64,000 nt of DNA from Oceanobacillus salinisoli (GCF_009733865.1 NZ_WOFB01000003.1:1-64000); one strand, 5' to 3'. Counted from the stretch's first letter, positions 48,076 through 57,906 are shown. The notes: generated from the letters alone by a model not told the origin. A program made the numbers and translations.

Positions 48076-48519
48076 GTATAACTTCTCTAACAGGTTATCA
48101 TTATTATTAGGGTAGGGTGTTTAGTTATGTCTCAGCCTCTGTATTTTTAATGAAGTAGTTTCCAGGCTGTAAGAATACCATTTCAAGAATATGAGAAATT
48201 CAAGAATGAAAAGTGGGGGACGGGCAGCCAGCAACCCCCTGATTCGTTCGTTAACAATCAGTGTGGAATGAAACCTTGAACCGCTCCATAGTAATGGCCA
48301 CAGTTTAATGAATAAGACTGACATATTCGTTTCGGTCAATTTGCTCTATTCTACGTGTATTGAAAATTTGCTGCCTGTTACAATAACGATATTTTAAAAT
48401 TTACACCACACAAGCGCCACACGGGATTCCTTTATACCTTCCAAAAATTTCAGTTATTTGATTTTCGTGCAATAGGAAAATCTAACCGGTACTACCAAAT
48501 AAATTTACATACATTTCGA
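48076..48519. other. Unassigned AT-rich DNA before the flagellar operon
   Basis: No convincing gene was found. A minus-strand frame at 48121-48339 has a hydrophobic product but no ribosome-binding site, and I could not place it. The rest shows no clear repeats or structure. Confidence 0.4.
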
Positions 48520-48546
48520 CAAAAAAACATATCAGTAACCCGATAA
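48520..48546 (+). promoter_or_regulatory. Sigma-D-like promoter candidate for the fla/che operon
   Basis: CAAA (48520-48523), a 15-base spacer and CCCGATAA (48539-48546), against the B. subtilis sigma-D consensus TAAA-N15-GCCGATAT. It lies about 200 bases before flgB, in the region where B. subtilis has its fla/che promoters. Confidence 0.45.
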
Positions 48547-48748
48547 ATAAGTTAAAATAACGGTAATGAGTCCTAAGATTGATTTTATATTAGTTCAATA
48601 GTCCTGGTTTTTAATAACTATTTTATTATATCGAACAAAGAAAATGTCGAAAATCGATAGACTTTGTCGGGGGATTAAATTAAAATATTCGTAGGCTAGA
48701 TAACAATTATGTCCGTATAAGGAATAATTTTTTTTAGGAGGAATATAG

Positions 48749-49144
48749 GTGGATTTATTTGGAGGAACCATCCGCACTTTGGAGAACTCACTTGATTACG
48801 CATCAGCAAAAAATCGAGTTATATCCGATAATATTGCAAATATTGATACGCCTAATTATAAAGCGAAAGATGTCGAATTCAAAAATGTTTTAAATAGTGC
48901 ACTTGAATCTAATGTTGAAGCAAAAAGAACGAATGCTAAACACCTTTCATTTAATTCAAATATGGATTCAGCATATCGTGTTACAACCAATAACAGTACA
49001 TTATATAACCACAATGGGAACAATGTTGATGTTGATAAAGAAATGGCCGAACTAGCTAAAAATCAAATCTATTACAATGCTTTGATTGATCGTATAAATG
49101 GTAAATTCGGCAGTCTGCAGACCGTGATAAGAGGAGGTAATTAA
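48749..49144 (+). CDS. flgB: Flagellar basal-body rod protein FlgB
   Basis: FlgB forms the proximal rod. The 131 residues carry the N-terminal rod motif (SAKNRVISDNIANIDTPNYKAKDVEF) and the C-terminal heptad region. The start is GTG with TAGGAGGAAT upstream. First gene of the operon that runs off the right edge. Confidence 0.96.
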   Translation: MDLFGGTIRTLENSLDYASAKNRVISDNIANIDTPNYKAKDVEFKNVLNSALESNVEAKRTNAKHLSFNSNMDSAYRVTTNNSTLYNHNGNNVDVDKEMAELAKNQIYYNALIDRINGKFGSLQTVIRGGN

Positions 49145-49146
49145 TC

Positions 49147-49599
49147 GTGTCCATATTTAATTCATTAAACACGAGTGCCAGTGCATTAACAGCCCAGCGA
49201 CTACGTATGGACGTCGTTTCGTCAAATATAGCGAACGCACAAACAACGAGAGCGACCATAAACGAAGATGGAGAGTATGAACCATATCGCCGAAAAATGG
49301 TCGTAATGGAACCTGGTAACAAAAGTTTTCAATCCTTTCTAAAACATGCATCTGGAAATGGCGACTCATCTTCAGGAGTAAAGGTATCGGAAATTATTGA
49401 AGATGATGCACCATTTAAAGCTGAATATAATCCAAATCATCCTGATGCAGATGAAAATGGCTATGTTCAATTGCCTAATGTAGACCCTCTGCAGGAAATG
49501 GTTGATTTAATGAGTTCAACCAGATCTTATGAAGCAAACGTGACGGCGGTAAATGCAAGTAAAAGTATGCTGATGAAAGCTTTAGAAATCGGAAAATAA
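49147..49599 (+). CDS. flgC: Flagellar basal-body rod protein FlgC
   Basis: FlgC forms the proximal rod with FlgB. The 150 residues begin MSIFNSLNTSASALTAQRLRMDVVSSNIANAQTT and end with the conserved MVDLMSSTRSYEANVTAVNASKSM. The start is GTG, 2 bases after flgB; AGAGGAGG lies at the end of flgB. Confidence 0.97.
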   Translation: MSIFNSLNTSASALTAQRLRMDVVSSNIANAQTTRATINEDGEYEPYRRKMVVMEPGNKSFQSFLKHASGNGDSSSGVKVSEIIEDDAPFKAEYNPNHPDADENGYVQLPNVDPLQEMVDLMSSTRSYEANVTAVNASKSMLMKALEIGK

Positions 49600-49619
49600 G
49601 AATGTAGGGAGTTTTTGAC

Positions 49620-49925
49620 ATGAATCCAATGATAAATGTAGTCGCACAAAACCCTGGTCCGCAAACCATCCAGCCTAATCCAAAGGTTACACCAGGTGAG
49701 GCGCAGCAAAACTTTTCAAATACGTTAAAAAATGCGATAGAAAATTTGAATGATGTTCAAATTGAATCAGATAAAAAAACAGCAGCCCTGGCAAAAGGGG
49801 AAATAGATGATTTACATGATGTCATGATTACAGCGCAAAAAGCGAGTGTAACATTAGAGACTACAGTGCAAATTCAGAAAAAAGTAATTGATGCATATAA
49901 CGAGATTATGAGAATGCAAGTTTAA
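49620..49925 (+). CDS. fliE: Flagellar hook-basal body protein FliE
   Basis: FliE joins the MS ring to the rod. The 101 residues have a disordered N-terminus and the family helices FSNTLKNAIENLNDVQIESD and LHDVMITAQKASVTLETTVQIQKKVIDAYNEIMRMQV. TAGGGAG precedes the ATG. Confidence 0.96.
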   Translation: MNPMINVVAQNPGPQTIQPNPKVTPGEAQQNFSNTLKNAIENLNDVQIESDKKTAALAKGEIDDLHDVMITAQKASVTLETTVQIQKKVIDAYNEIMRMQV

Positions 49926-49973
49926 TTTATACAAAAATGATTAAATCTTGCACTTTGGTGGGGGACTTTATGA

Positions 49974-51563
49974 ATGAACGAAAAGTTAACTAAATGGAAG
50001 GAATCAACCGTTTCTTTTTGGACAAGACGTTCTAAAAATCAAAAGGGAATCTTTATCGGTTCCGTATTGCTGGTTTTTGTCATTTTAATTGGAACGGTAC
50101 TACTAACATCAAACTCCAATTTCGTTCCTTTATATAAGGATTTGTCGTTACAGGAAGCAAATCAGGTAAAGACGGAATTGGATTCGCGAAGTATTCCATA
50201 TGAACTGACAAATGGAGGAACAACAATCTCTGTACCAGAAGAACAAGTGGATACGTTATTAGTTGAATTAGCAGGGCAAGGAATACCGAACAGTGGAAGT
50301 ATAGATTATTCCTTTTTTAGTGAGAACTCCTCCTGGGGGGTTACTGATAATGAATTCAACATCATGAAGCTTGATGCAATGCAATCAGAGCTGGCAAACC
50401 TCATAAAGGGTATTGAAGGGATTAATGATGCACAGGTTATGATTAATATTCCGGAAGAGCCAATATTTGCCAGTGAAGCAACTGGTGAAGCAAGTGCATC
50501 TATCGTTTTAAACACTCAGCCAGGCCATCAGTTTCAAGGAAATCAAATTAACTCCTTATATCACCTCGTGTCTCAGGCTGTGCCAAATTTACCACAGGAC
50601 AATATAGTCATTATGAATCAATATTTTGAGTACTACGATCTCCAGTCGCAAACACAGTACACATCACAGGACGCTCATACGTATCAGCAAACCGTCAAAC
50701 GGGATGTGGAGCGCGATATCCAGCGCCGTTTGCAGCAAATGCTGGGTAATATGGTAGGCATGGATAATGTAATTGTTTCGGTAACGGCTGATATTGACTT
50801 CACTCAGGAAAATAGAACAGAGGAGCTAGTTGAGCCGGTTGATATTGAAAATATGGAGGGTCTCCCGGTAAGTCTTGAAACCATTCAGGAATCTTATACT
50901 GGAGATGCAGCCCAAGGTGGAGTTGCCGGTACAGGTGAAGAAGATGTTCCTAATTATCCTGCTGGTGAGGAAGGCAATTATGGCGAATATGAGCTGGACA
51001 AAGATACGATTAATTATGAATTTAATCGTATCCGCCGTGAAATTGTAGAAAGTCCATATAAGGTTAGAGATTTAGGGATTCAAGTTGCAGTTGATAGCGC
51101 AAGGGAAGCAGCTGGGCAGGTTGAATACTTGTCCCAGGAGGAACAAACTGCTGTAGAGGAAGGAATAGCTTCTATTTTAGATTCCATCGTCTCAACTTCC
51201 ATTGATGGTGGATATGGAGAGTTTAATCCGGAAGAAAAAGTTTCCATTGTGTTCCAGGAATTTAGTGGTGGACCAGCCATTGCTGAGACAACAACACCAG
51301 CTATTCCTACTTGGATGTATGTGACAGGGGCAATTTTGTTAATCATTATTATTGTATTGGCTATTTTACTATTTAGAAATAGAAAAAATGATGAAGAAAC
51401 CGTAGAGGAATCTGTTTCTTCAGAGACGATTACGGAAGTACCTGATTTAGAACAGGATAATGATTCGGAATCAGTGGTTCGAAGGAAACAATTAGAAAAA
51501 GTGGCAAAAGAAAATCCTGAGGAATTTGCAAAACTGTTAAGAAGTTGGATTGGTCAAGATTAG
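49974..51563 (+). CDS. fliF: Flagellar MS-ring protein FliF
   Basis: FliF builds the membrane MS ring. The 529 residues have two transmembrane helices (about 25-47 and 443-463), periplasmic-side ring-building motifs (PLYKDLSLQEANQVKTELDSR onward) and a C-terminal FliG-binding tail ending ENPEEFAKLLRSWIGQD. GGTGGGGGA precedes the ATG at 12-base spacing. Confidence 0.97.
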   Translation: MNEKLTKWKESTVSFWTRRSKNQKGIFIGSVLLVFVILIGTVLLTSNSNFVPLYKDLSLQEANQVKTELDSRSIPYELTNGGTTISVPEEQVDTLLVELAGQGIPNSGSIDYSFFSENSSWGVTDNEFNIMKLDAMQSELANLIKGIEGINDAQVMINIPEEPIFASEATGEASASIVLNTQPGHQFQGNQINSLYHLVSQAVPNLPQDNIVIMNQYFEYYDLQSQTQYTSQDAHTYQQTVKRDVERDIQRRLQQMLGNMVGMDNVIVSVTADIDFTQENRTEELVEPVDIENMEGLPVSLETIQESYTGDAAQGGVAGTGEEDVPNYPAGEEGNYGEYELDKDTINYEFNRIRREIVESPYKVRDLGIQVAVDSAREAAGQVEYLSQEEQTAVEEGIASILDSIVSTSIDGGYGEFNPEEKVSIVFQEFSGGPAIAETTTPAIPTWMYVTGAILLIIIIVLAILLFRNRKNDEETVEESVSSETITEVPDLEQDNDSESVVRRKQLEKVAKENPEEFAKLLRSWIGQD

Positions 51564-51576
51564 GGGGGGATGAATA

Positions 51577-52590
51577 ATGGTGAAATCGAAAGAGTCGTTA
51601 ACTGGAAAACAAAAGGCTGCAATTCTATTAATCTCTCTTGGTCCAGATGTTTCAGCTCAAGTATATAAGCATTTAACAGATGAAGAGATTGAAAGTTTAA
51701 GTCTGGAGATATCTTCCGTGAAAAAAGTCGATGGCAGTCTTAAAGAAGATGTTATTGATCAATTCCATCAAATTTTAGTTGCACAGGACTATATATCACA
51801 GGGTGGAATTGGCTATGCGAAAACAGTACTGGAAAAAGCGTTCGGGAGCCATGAAGCGTCTGGTATCATTAATCGCCTTACCTCTTCTTTACAGGTTCGG
51901 CCGTTTGACTTTGCCAGAAAGGCTGACCCTCAGCAGCTACTGAATTTTATCCAAGGTGAACACCCGCAGACGATTGCTTTAGTACTCTCCTATCTGGATT
52001 CAGAACAAGCTGCTCAAATATTGTCTGCCTTGCCTCAGGAAATGCAAGCAGATGTTGCGAAGCGTATTGCAACCATGGATTCAACTTCACCAGAGATTAT
52101 TAATCAAGTAGAGCAAGTGTTGGAGAGAAACTTATCCAGCGCTTTAACCGAAGATTATACGGAAACCGGTGGCTTACAGGCAATTGTGGAAGTTTTAAAC
52201 GGAGTGGACAGGAGTACAGAGCGAACCATCCTTGATGCGTTGGAAGTTCAAGATCCAGAGCTTGCTGACGAAATTAAGAAACGTATGTTTGTGTTTGAAG
52301 ATATTGTTATTCTGGATAACCGTGCAATACAACGGGTTATTCGTGAAGTGGAAAATGAAGATCTTCGCCTTTCACTTAAGGTAGCTAGTGATGAAGTGAA
52401 GAATATTGTTTTTTCCAATATGTCCCAGCGTATGGCGGAAACATTCAAGGAAGAAATGGAGTATATGGGGCCGGTTCGGTTGGTTGATGTAGAAGAGGCT
52501 CAAACAAGAATTGTAGCCACTATCAGAAGGTTGGAAGAGATTGGTGAGATTGTCATTGCACGAGGTGGAGGAGACGATATTATTGTCTGA
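51577..52590 (+). CDS. fliG: Flagellar motor switch protein FliG
   Basis: FliG couples rotor and stator. The 337 residues have the three ARM-like domains: GKQKAAILLISLGPDVSAQVYKHL (N), the middle EHPQTIALVLSYL, and the C-terminal torque helix with charged residues (MFVFEDIVILDNRAIQRVIREVENEDL). RBS GGGGGGATG upstream. It overlaps the likely fliH start. Confidence 0.97.
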   Translation: MVKSKESLTGKQKAAILLISLGPDVSAQVYKHLTDEEIESLSLEISSVKKVDGSLKEDVIDQFHQILVAQDYISQGGIGYAKTVLEKAFGSHEASGIINRLTSSLQVRPFDFARKADPQQLLNFIQGEHPQTIALVLSYLDSEQAAQILSALPQEMQADVAKRIATMDSTSPEIINQVEQVLERNLSSALTEDYTETGGLQAIVEVLNGVDRSTERTILDALEVQDPELADEIKKRMFVFEDIVILDNRAIQRVIREVENEDLRLSLKVASDEVKNIVFSNMSQRMAETFKEEMEYMGPVRLVDVEEAQTRIVATIRRLEEIGEIVIARGGGDDIIV

Positions 52591-53350
52591 TATGCAGAAA
52601 TCAATGTCAGCGTCTAAAAAGGTTATTAAAATTAAGCCTCCTGAATTTTTTAAGCAAGATGAAATCCCGACAGATGATGATACTCAATCAAAAGAAGTGG
52701 AGCTCCACGAACTCCAGCAAAAAGTTCAGGAAACTGCCCAACATTTAGAAATTCTAAAAAAGCAGCAAACAGAATTGTTAACATCGACAAAAACTGAAAT
52801 CGAGAGAGAAAAAGATAATTGGGTGCGGGAAAAAGCAGAATGGATTGAACAGGCGAAGGAAGAGGGATATTCGGCTGGTTTCACAACCGGAAAAGAAGAG
52901 AGCTTTGATCAATATAAAGGTTTAATAGAACAAGCAAACTCTATAATTCAACGTGCCAATCAAGATTATCATGCGACTCTTGAAAAAAGTGATGAAACCA
53001 TTTTAAACTTAGCCATTTATACGGCTGAGAAAATATTAACACAGAAACTGGCAGATGAACCAAAACTATTTTTGAGTATTGTACATGCAGCAATAAAAGA
53101 ACTGCAGGACCAGTCAATTATTACTATCTATTTGCATCCGGCTAATTTTGAATTTGTTGTAGAACAAAAAGAAGAATTGACACGTTCATTAGGAGATGAA
53201 ATGAAATTGTCCATTTATATAAAAGATGACCTTGATGAGAATGCATGTTTGATTGAACATCCATTTGGACAAATTGACGCAAGTATTGATACTCAGTTAA
53301 AACAAATTCACGAAATATTACAGGATGTAGCACAGGAGAACAAACAATGA
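52583..53350 (+). CDS. fliH: Flagellar export ATPase regulator FliH
   Basis: FliH binds and restrains the FliI ATPase. About 255 residues: an N-terminal disordered part, a long coiled coil (about 35-115), and the C-terminal FliH/YscL domain with EGYSAGFTTGKEES and LNLAIYTAEKILTQKL. I chose TTG 52583 because GGAGGAG lies nine bases before it; ATG 52592 is the alternative. The gene overlaps the end of fliG and fliI. Confidence 0.88.
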   Translation: MSDMQKSMSASKKVIKIKPPEFFKQDEIPTDDDTQSKEVELHELQQKVQETAQHLEILKKQQTELLTSTKTEIEREKDNWVREKAEWIEQAKEEGYSAGFTTGKEESFDQYKGLIEQANSIIQRANQDYHATLEKSDETILNLAIYTAEKILTQKLADEPKLFLSIVHAAIKELQDQSIITIYLHPANFEFVVEQKEELTRSLGDEMKLSIYIKDDLDENACLIEHPFGQIDASIDTQLKQIHEILQDVAQENKQ

Positions 53351-54666
53351 ATATAGGGAACCATTATTCTGCAATTGACCAAGCTGATACGTATAAGTAT
53401 TATGGTAAAGTTCTTCGCGTAGTTGGACTAATGATTGAATCGCAAGGACCACAAGCGAATATTGGAGATGTTTGTTATATCCATACTTCCAGGAAGGATA
53501 AGTCACCGATTCTATCCGAAGTAGTAGGGTTTAATAATGAGAAAATCATTTTAATGCCGTATGCAGAAGTTAATGAAATTGGGCCAGGATGTTTAGTCGA
53601 ATCATCTGGCAAATCGTTACGTGTGAAAATCGGGCGCAGCTTAATAGGTCGTGCCATTGATCCATTAGGGTTACCGCTGGATTTATCTCCACTTCCTAAA
53701 GGGTTAACTAGTATTCCAACAGATCAAACACCCCCGAATCCTATGTTGCGTCCACCAATTTCTGAGCCTATACAAGTAGGTGTAAGGGCTATTGATTCGC
53801 TATTGACAGTTGGTAAAGGACAGCGTGTTGGAATTTTTGCAGGAAGTGGTGTTGGAAAGAGTACATTACTAGGCATGATTGCCAGAAACAGTGGGGCAGA
53901 TATAAATGTCATAGCTCTTATTGGAGAACGTGGCAGAGAAGTTAGAGAGTTTATCGAGAAAGATTTAGGGGAAGAAGGATTAAAAAAATCAATTGTAGTA
54001 GTTGCAACATCTGATCAGCCTGCGCTAATGCGAATTAAGGGAGCCTATACAGCAACAGCGATAAGTGAATATTTTCGTGATTTAGGTTATCAGGTTAATT
54101 TAATGATGGATTCAGTGACACGTGTTGCAATGGCACAAAGAGAAATAGGTCTTGCTATAGGAGAACCACCAACAACCAAAGGTTATACCCCGTCTGTATT
54201 TTCGATTCTTCCTAAACTGCTGGAACGAACAGGTACAAATCATCTTGGAACCATTACCGCATTTTACACCGTATTAGTGGATGGTGACGATATGAATGAG
54301 CCGATTGCCGATGCGGTACGTGGAATTTTAGATGGCCACTTTGTTATGGATCGTAAAATAGCAGAACGAGGTCAATTTCCAGCTATCAATGTTTTGAAGT
54401 CAGTAAGCAGGGTGATGAATCAGATTACAACAGAGGAACAACGGGACGCTGCAAATGAATTGCGTACACTGATTTCAACATTTGAAGAGAATATGGAACT
54501 TATTAATATAGGTGCTTACAAGAGAGGAACAAACAAAGATATTGATAAAGCGATATCTTTCTATCCAAAGATTCAGGCATTTTTAAAACAGGGTGTTTTC
54601 GAGTACACAACACTGGAAGAAACAATTAGTATGATGAAGGCCTTGTTAAATGGAGGGGTAAACTGA
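53347..54666 (+). CDS. fliI: Flagellum-specific export ATPase FliI
   Basis: FliI powers substrate loading for flagellar export. The 439-residue F1-like ATPase has Walker A AGSGVGKST at about 166-174, ALIGERGREVREF, and MMDSVTRVAMAQREIGLA. It overlaps fliH by 4 bases (ATGA) and fliJ by one base. Confidence 0.97.
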   Translation: MNIGNHYSAIDQADTYKYYGKVLRVVGLMIESQGPQANIGDVCYIHTSRKDKSPILSEVVGFNNEKIILMPYAEVNEIGPGCLVESSGKSLRVKIGRSLIGRAIDPLGLPLDLSPLPKGLTSIPTDQTPPNPMLRPPISEPIQVGVRAIDSLLTVGKGQRVGIFAGSGVGKSTLLGMIARNSGADINVIALIGERGREVREFIEKDLGEEGLKKSIVVVATSDQPALMRIKGAYTATAISEYFRDLGYQVNLMMDSVTRVAMAQREIGLAIGEPPTTKGYTPSVFSILPKLLERTGTNHLGTITAFYTVLVDGDDMNEPIADAVRGILDGHFVMDRKIAERGQFPAINVLKSVSRVMNQITTEEQRDAANELRTLISTFEENMELINIGAYKRGTNKDIDKAISFYPKIQAFLKQGVFEYTTLEETISMMKALLNGGVN

Positions 54667-55112
54667 TGGCGGAAACATTGACATTAACCAAAATCTTAAA
54701 TGTTAGAGAAAGTGAAAAGAAAGTTGCACAAAAAGACTATACACAGTCAATGAATACGTTTGAAGCAGTAGCATCCGATTTTTATACCTTACTCAAGAAA
54801 AAAGAGAATGCTGAGGATTCCTATGAGAAATATATTCATTCCAATGTACCTATTGATCAAATCAAACAGCTTACCGGCTATATCGAATTGTTAAACAGAC
54901 AGATCTTGGAAGTACAGCAACAAGTGAATAATGCAAGAAATGATATGGAAGTAAAGCAAACAAAACTTTCTGATGCTCATATTGAAGTAAAGAAGTTTGA
55001 AAAAATCATTGAACATCGCAGGCAAATAGAAGATAATCATCAAAAAAAAATGGAACTAGCATTTATGGATGAAATCTCTATCAATCAATTTTTAAGCAGT
55101 AAAATAAGGTGA
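54666..55112 (+). CDS. fliJ: Flagellar export chaperone FliJ
   Basis: FliJ is a coiled-coil central stalk of the export ATPase. The 148 residues are almost wholly helical, with LTLTKILNVRESEKKVAQKDY at the start. It follows fliI in the usual order, with an overlapping stop and start (TGATG). Confidence 0.92.
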   Translation: MAETLTLTKILNVRESEKKVAQKDYTQSMNTFEAVASDFYTLLKKKENAEDSYEKYIHSNVPIDQIKQLTGYIELLNRQILEVQQQVNNARNDMEVKQTKLSDAHIEVKKFEKIIEHRRQIEDNHQKKMELAFMDEISINQFLSSKIR

Positions 55113-55117
55113 AGCAA

Positions 55118-55717
55118 ATGGCAGAAAAGAAGAAGAACGAAAATAAAAAAATGAACCCATTCCTTTGGTTTTTGTTTGCAGTTGTTATTCCGGTTATTAT
55201 TGTTATCACTCTGGTTATTATCATTTTAAACATTGCCGGGATTGATGTCATAAACTGGGCAAAAGAAAAAGGAGATAATATTCCAGTTGTTTCTAACCTT
55301 GTTACGACAGAGGAAGAAGCAGAAATCAAATCAAGAGAAAACCACTTTGAGCAAACGATTGAAGATAAAGATGAAGAAATTGAACAGTTAAACCAAAATA
55401 TTAGTGATCTGGAAATGGTTATTAGTGATTTGGAACAGGAAATGGTCCGGCTGGAAAGGGCACAAAGTGAACAGGATGCTCTGGAAGAGGCAAATATAGA
55501 AGGACAGATGAACGAAGCGGTTAAGACTGTAGCAAAATCCTATGAGGAGATGGACAGGGTACAAGCAGCGGTCATCCTTGAAAATATGGAGGATAGAACG
55601 TCTATCGTTACCATACTAAAAGAAGTCCCCAATGATATCCGCGGAGAAATATTACAGGAAATGGATCCGGAAATTGCCGCAGATATAACACAAAGGCTTA
55701 TGTCAAGCAGTAATTAA
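55118..55717 (+). CDS. ylxF: YlxF, MotE-like membrane coiled-coil protein
   Basis: A 199-residue membrane protein with one N-terminal transmembrane helix (about 14-37), a coiled coil (about 70-115) and a C-terminal MgtE-N-like domain (AAVILENMEDRTSIVTILKEV onward, EMDPEIAADITQRL). Similar proteins are annotated as MotE-like. ATG 55118 follows AAGGTGAAG; GTG 55109, overlapping the fliJ stop, is possible. Role in Bacillus is unclear. Confidence 0.85.
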   Translation: MAEKKKNENKKMNPFLWFLFAVVIPVIIVITLVIIILNIAGIDVINWAKEKGDNIPVVSNLVTTEEEAEIKSRENHFEQTIEDKDEEIEQLNQNISDLEMVISDLEQEMVRLERAQSEQDALEEANIEGQMNEAVKTVAKSYEEMDRVQAAVILENMEDRTSIVTILKEVPNDIRGEILQEMDPEIAADITQRLMSSSN

Positions 55718-55747
55718 AACGCCGAAAACTTGAAAGGGGGTGAATAA

Positions 55748-57043
55748 ATGAATGCGATCGGAATGAATATTCCACTTTTACAAACATCATCTGGACAATC
55801 TGTAAAAAGTCAGGAAAGTCCTTCAAATGGAAATTTATTTAGACAAATACTAAGTGAACGACATAATCCAAAGGAAACGACCACAGCTAATACAGATTTA
55901 TCAGAGATGGAGATGGATGAAAAGGAATTACCTGAAGAGCTTAGAGAAATATTAAGTAGAGTGCTTTCCGGCGAACAAACGATTGATACACTGGTGCAGG
56001 ACAGTATTAATTTAGATTCACTATCTGATTGGATTGGCGAGAATCATTCAGATGACTTGGACATGAACACTCTAATTAAACTATTAGAAGGTCAATTATC
56101 AACTGAAGAATCGGATGATACGATGAGCGCCATGCATTCCGTTTTAATGAATCAAATGTTTTCCAACAGAGCAGATTTAACTCCAGTCAAACCATCTTAC
56201 ATGGAAATCATTGCTGAATTTGAATCATTGCTGTCACAAATGGATACAAAAGAAGATGCTTCCAAAGTAGCACCAAAGATTTTAGAACTTCTTCGGCAAT
56301 GGACAGCTTTGGAAAAGAATTCTGTTCAAGTAAACGACATGCAACAGTTGTTTAAGAACAATCAGTCAAAAGAACAAATGGTTTGGAAGGATTTAATTCA
56401 ATCTTTTCAAAAAAGGGATCAATTATCTGCAAAACAACTTTATAATTCAGATGCCAAAGTGACAAATAAGGATGTTACTAGATGGTTAGAAAAGGCTTTT
56501 GAAAATCATGGTTTAACCGAACGAGTTTCATTACATGTACATACGGGTACTACAATGTCTAAACTCGAGCAATATGCCATTCATATTAATCAAAGCCAAG
56601 GGGCGCAACCGGCTAACCAGCAGTTACTGGACCAGTTTGAAAACATTATAAAATCCAGTAAATTTTTAGCTAAGCCAAATGGAACCAATCAATTATCCAT
56701 TACCATACAACCACATAATTTAGGGGAAATGAGAATTCGTCTCTTGCAAGTAAATGGCGAAATGACGGTGAAGATAATGGTTACGACACAAGCTGCTAAA
56801 GAAATGCTGGAATCCAATACCAGTCAGTTAAGAAATATGTTTTCACCACATCAAGTTGTTATTGAAAAACAGGAAATGAATACACAACAAGGTCAACTAT
56901 CACAAAAGGAACAAAATAGTGATAACTTGCAAGATAACAATGACAGTGAACAGTCTAATCATCCTGAACAGGAAAGCAGCCAACACTCAGAAGATGACTT
57001 TGAAACACAGTTTCGTGAATTACTAATGAATGAGAAAGTATAG
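55748..57043 (+). CDS. fliK: Flagellar hook-length control protein FliK
   Basis: FliK measures the hook and switches export specificity. The 431 residues have a variable helical N-terminus and middle, then the conserved Flg_hook domain (about 300-370) with LSITIQPHNLGEMRIRLLQVNGEMTVKIMV. A Gln/Ser/Asp-rich tail follows. AAAGGGGGTG precedes the ATG. Confidence 0.92.
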   Translation: MNAIGMNIPLLQTSSGQSVKSQESPSNGNLFRQILSERHNPKETTTANTDLSEMEMDEKELPEELREILSRVLSGEQTIDTLVQDSINLDSLSDWIGENHSDDLDMNTLIKLLEGQLSTEESDDTMSAMHSVLMNQMFSNRADLTPVKPSYMEIIAEFESLLSQMDTKEDASKVAPKILELLRQWTALEKNSVQVNDMQQLFKNNQSKEQMVWKDLIQSFQKRDQLSAKQLYNSDAKVTNKDVTRWLEKAFENHGLTERVSLHVHTGTTMSKLEQYAIHINQSQGAQPANQQLLDQFENIIKSSKFLAKPNGTNQLSITIQPHNLGEMRIRLLQVNGEMTVKIMVTTQAAKEMLESNTSQLRNMFSPHQVVIEKQEMNTQQGQLSQKEQNSDNLQDNNDSEQSNHPEQESSQHSEDDFETQFRELLMNEKV

Positions 57044-57052
57044 GTGATATCA

Positions 57053-57496
57053 ATGAACAATATAGACACATCGTTATACTTATCCAATCAAAAGACGACA
57101 AGGGAACCAAGTCCTACTCTTGATAAGGATGGATTTTTAAAAATACTGATGACGCAATTGCAAAATCAAGACCCAACAGCCCCAATGGATGATAATGAGA
57201 TGGTTCAACAGATGTCTACACTTACATCGTTAGAACAAATGATGAATATGGCAAGCTCGATTGACAAGCTTGTTCAAAATCAGCTTGTATCTCCAGTTAT
57301 TCAATATAGCCACATGATTGGGAAAGAGGTTATGTACCAGCAAGTGGATGAAAGAACAGGGCAAGAACTAGGTGTGTTATCAGGAAATGTTGTTGCGGTC
57401 AGTCAAAAAGAAGGATCTGCTATCCTGGAATTGGATAATGGTGAAAAGATTTATGCAGATGCTGTGACCAAAGTAAGTACAACAGAAGATAAGTAA
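57053..57496 (+). CDS. flgD: Flagellar hook assembly protein FlgD
   Basis: FlgD is the hook cap scaffold. The 147 residues contain the N-terminal FlgD motif LDKDGFLKILMTQLQNQDPTAPMDDNEMVQQM and a short C-terminal part. ATG 57053 follows TAGGTGAT; an in-frame GTG at 57044 immediately after fliK is inside it. Confidence 0.94.
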   Translation: MNNIDTSLYLSNQKTTREPSPTLDKDGFLKILMTQLQNQDPTAPMDDNEMVQQMSTLTSLEQMMNMASSIDKLVQNQLVSPVIQYSHMIGKEVMYQQVDERTGQELGVLSGNVVAVSQKEGSAILELDNGEKIYADAVTKVSTTEDK

Positions 57497-57531
57497 GAAT
57501 GGATGTAACGGAATAAAGGAAGTGAATAATA

Positions 57532-57906
57532 ATGGATCATAGAATTCATCAAGTATCACAGCAATATGCGTTACAAATTCCGACAGTTAAAAAACCAGTG
57601 AAAACGGAATCGAAAGCAGTTTTTAAAGATATTTTAGCTGAACAAGAAGTATTAAAAGTAAGTAAGCATGCCAGCGAGCGAATGAGTCAAAGAAATATCC
57701 AGATTGATGAAAAACAATGGCAAACCATTGAAACAAAAATAGAGGAAGCAAGACAAAAGGGGATTACAGATTCCTTAGTTGTCATCAATGATGCAGCATT
57801 GCTTGTAAGTGCTGAAAATAATACAGTTGTAACGGCAATGGACATGGAAGAGGCATCAAGTCGAATCTTCACAAACATTAATGGTACGATTTTAATTAAC
57901 GATTAG
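57532..57906 (+). CDS. Flagellar operon protein, TIGR02530 family
   Basis: A 124-residue protein found between flgD and flgE in many Firmicutes and clostridia. The core is VSKHASERMSQRNIQIDEKQWQTIETKIEEARQKG, then SLVVINDAALLVSAENNTVVTAMD. The family name records only the genomic context; a link to hook assembly is inference. GAAGTGAATAATA precedes the ATG. Confidence 0.88.
   Translation: MDHRIHQVSQQYALQIPTVKKPVKTESKAVFKDILAEQEVLKVSKHASERMSQRNIQIDEKQWQTIETKIEEARQKGITDSLVVINDAALLVSAENNTVVTAMDMEEASSRIFTNINGTILIND

Noticed and set aside
48121-48339. 72-codon minus-strand frame in the codY-flgB gap
   Set aside because: No ribosome-binding site and no recognised family; kept only as an unassigned region.
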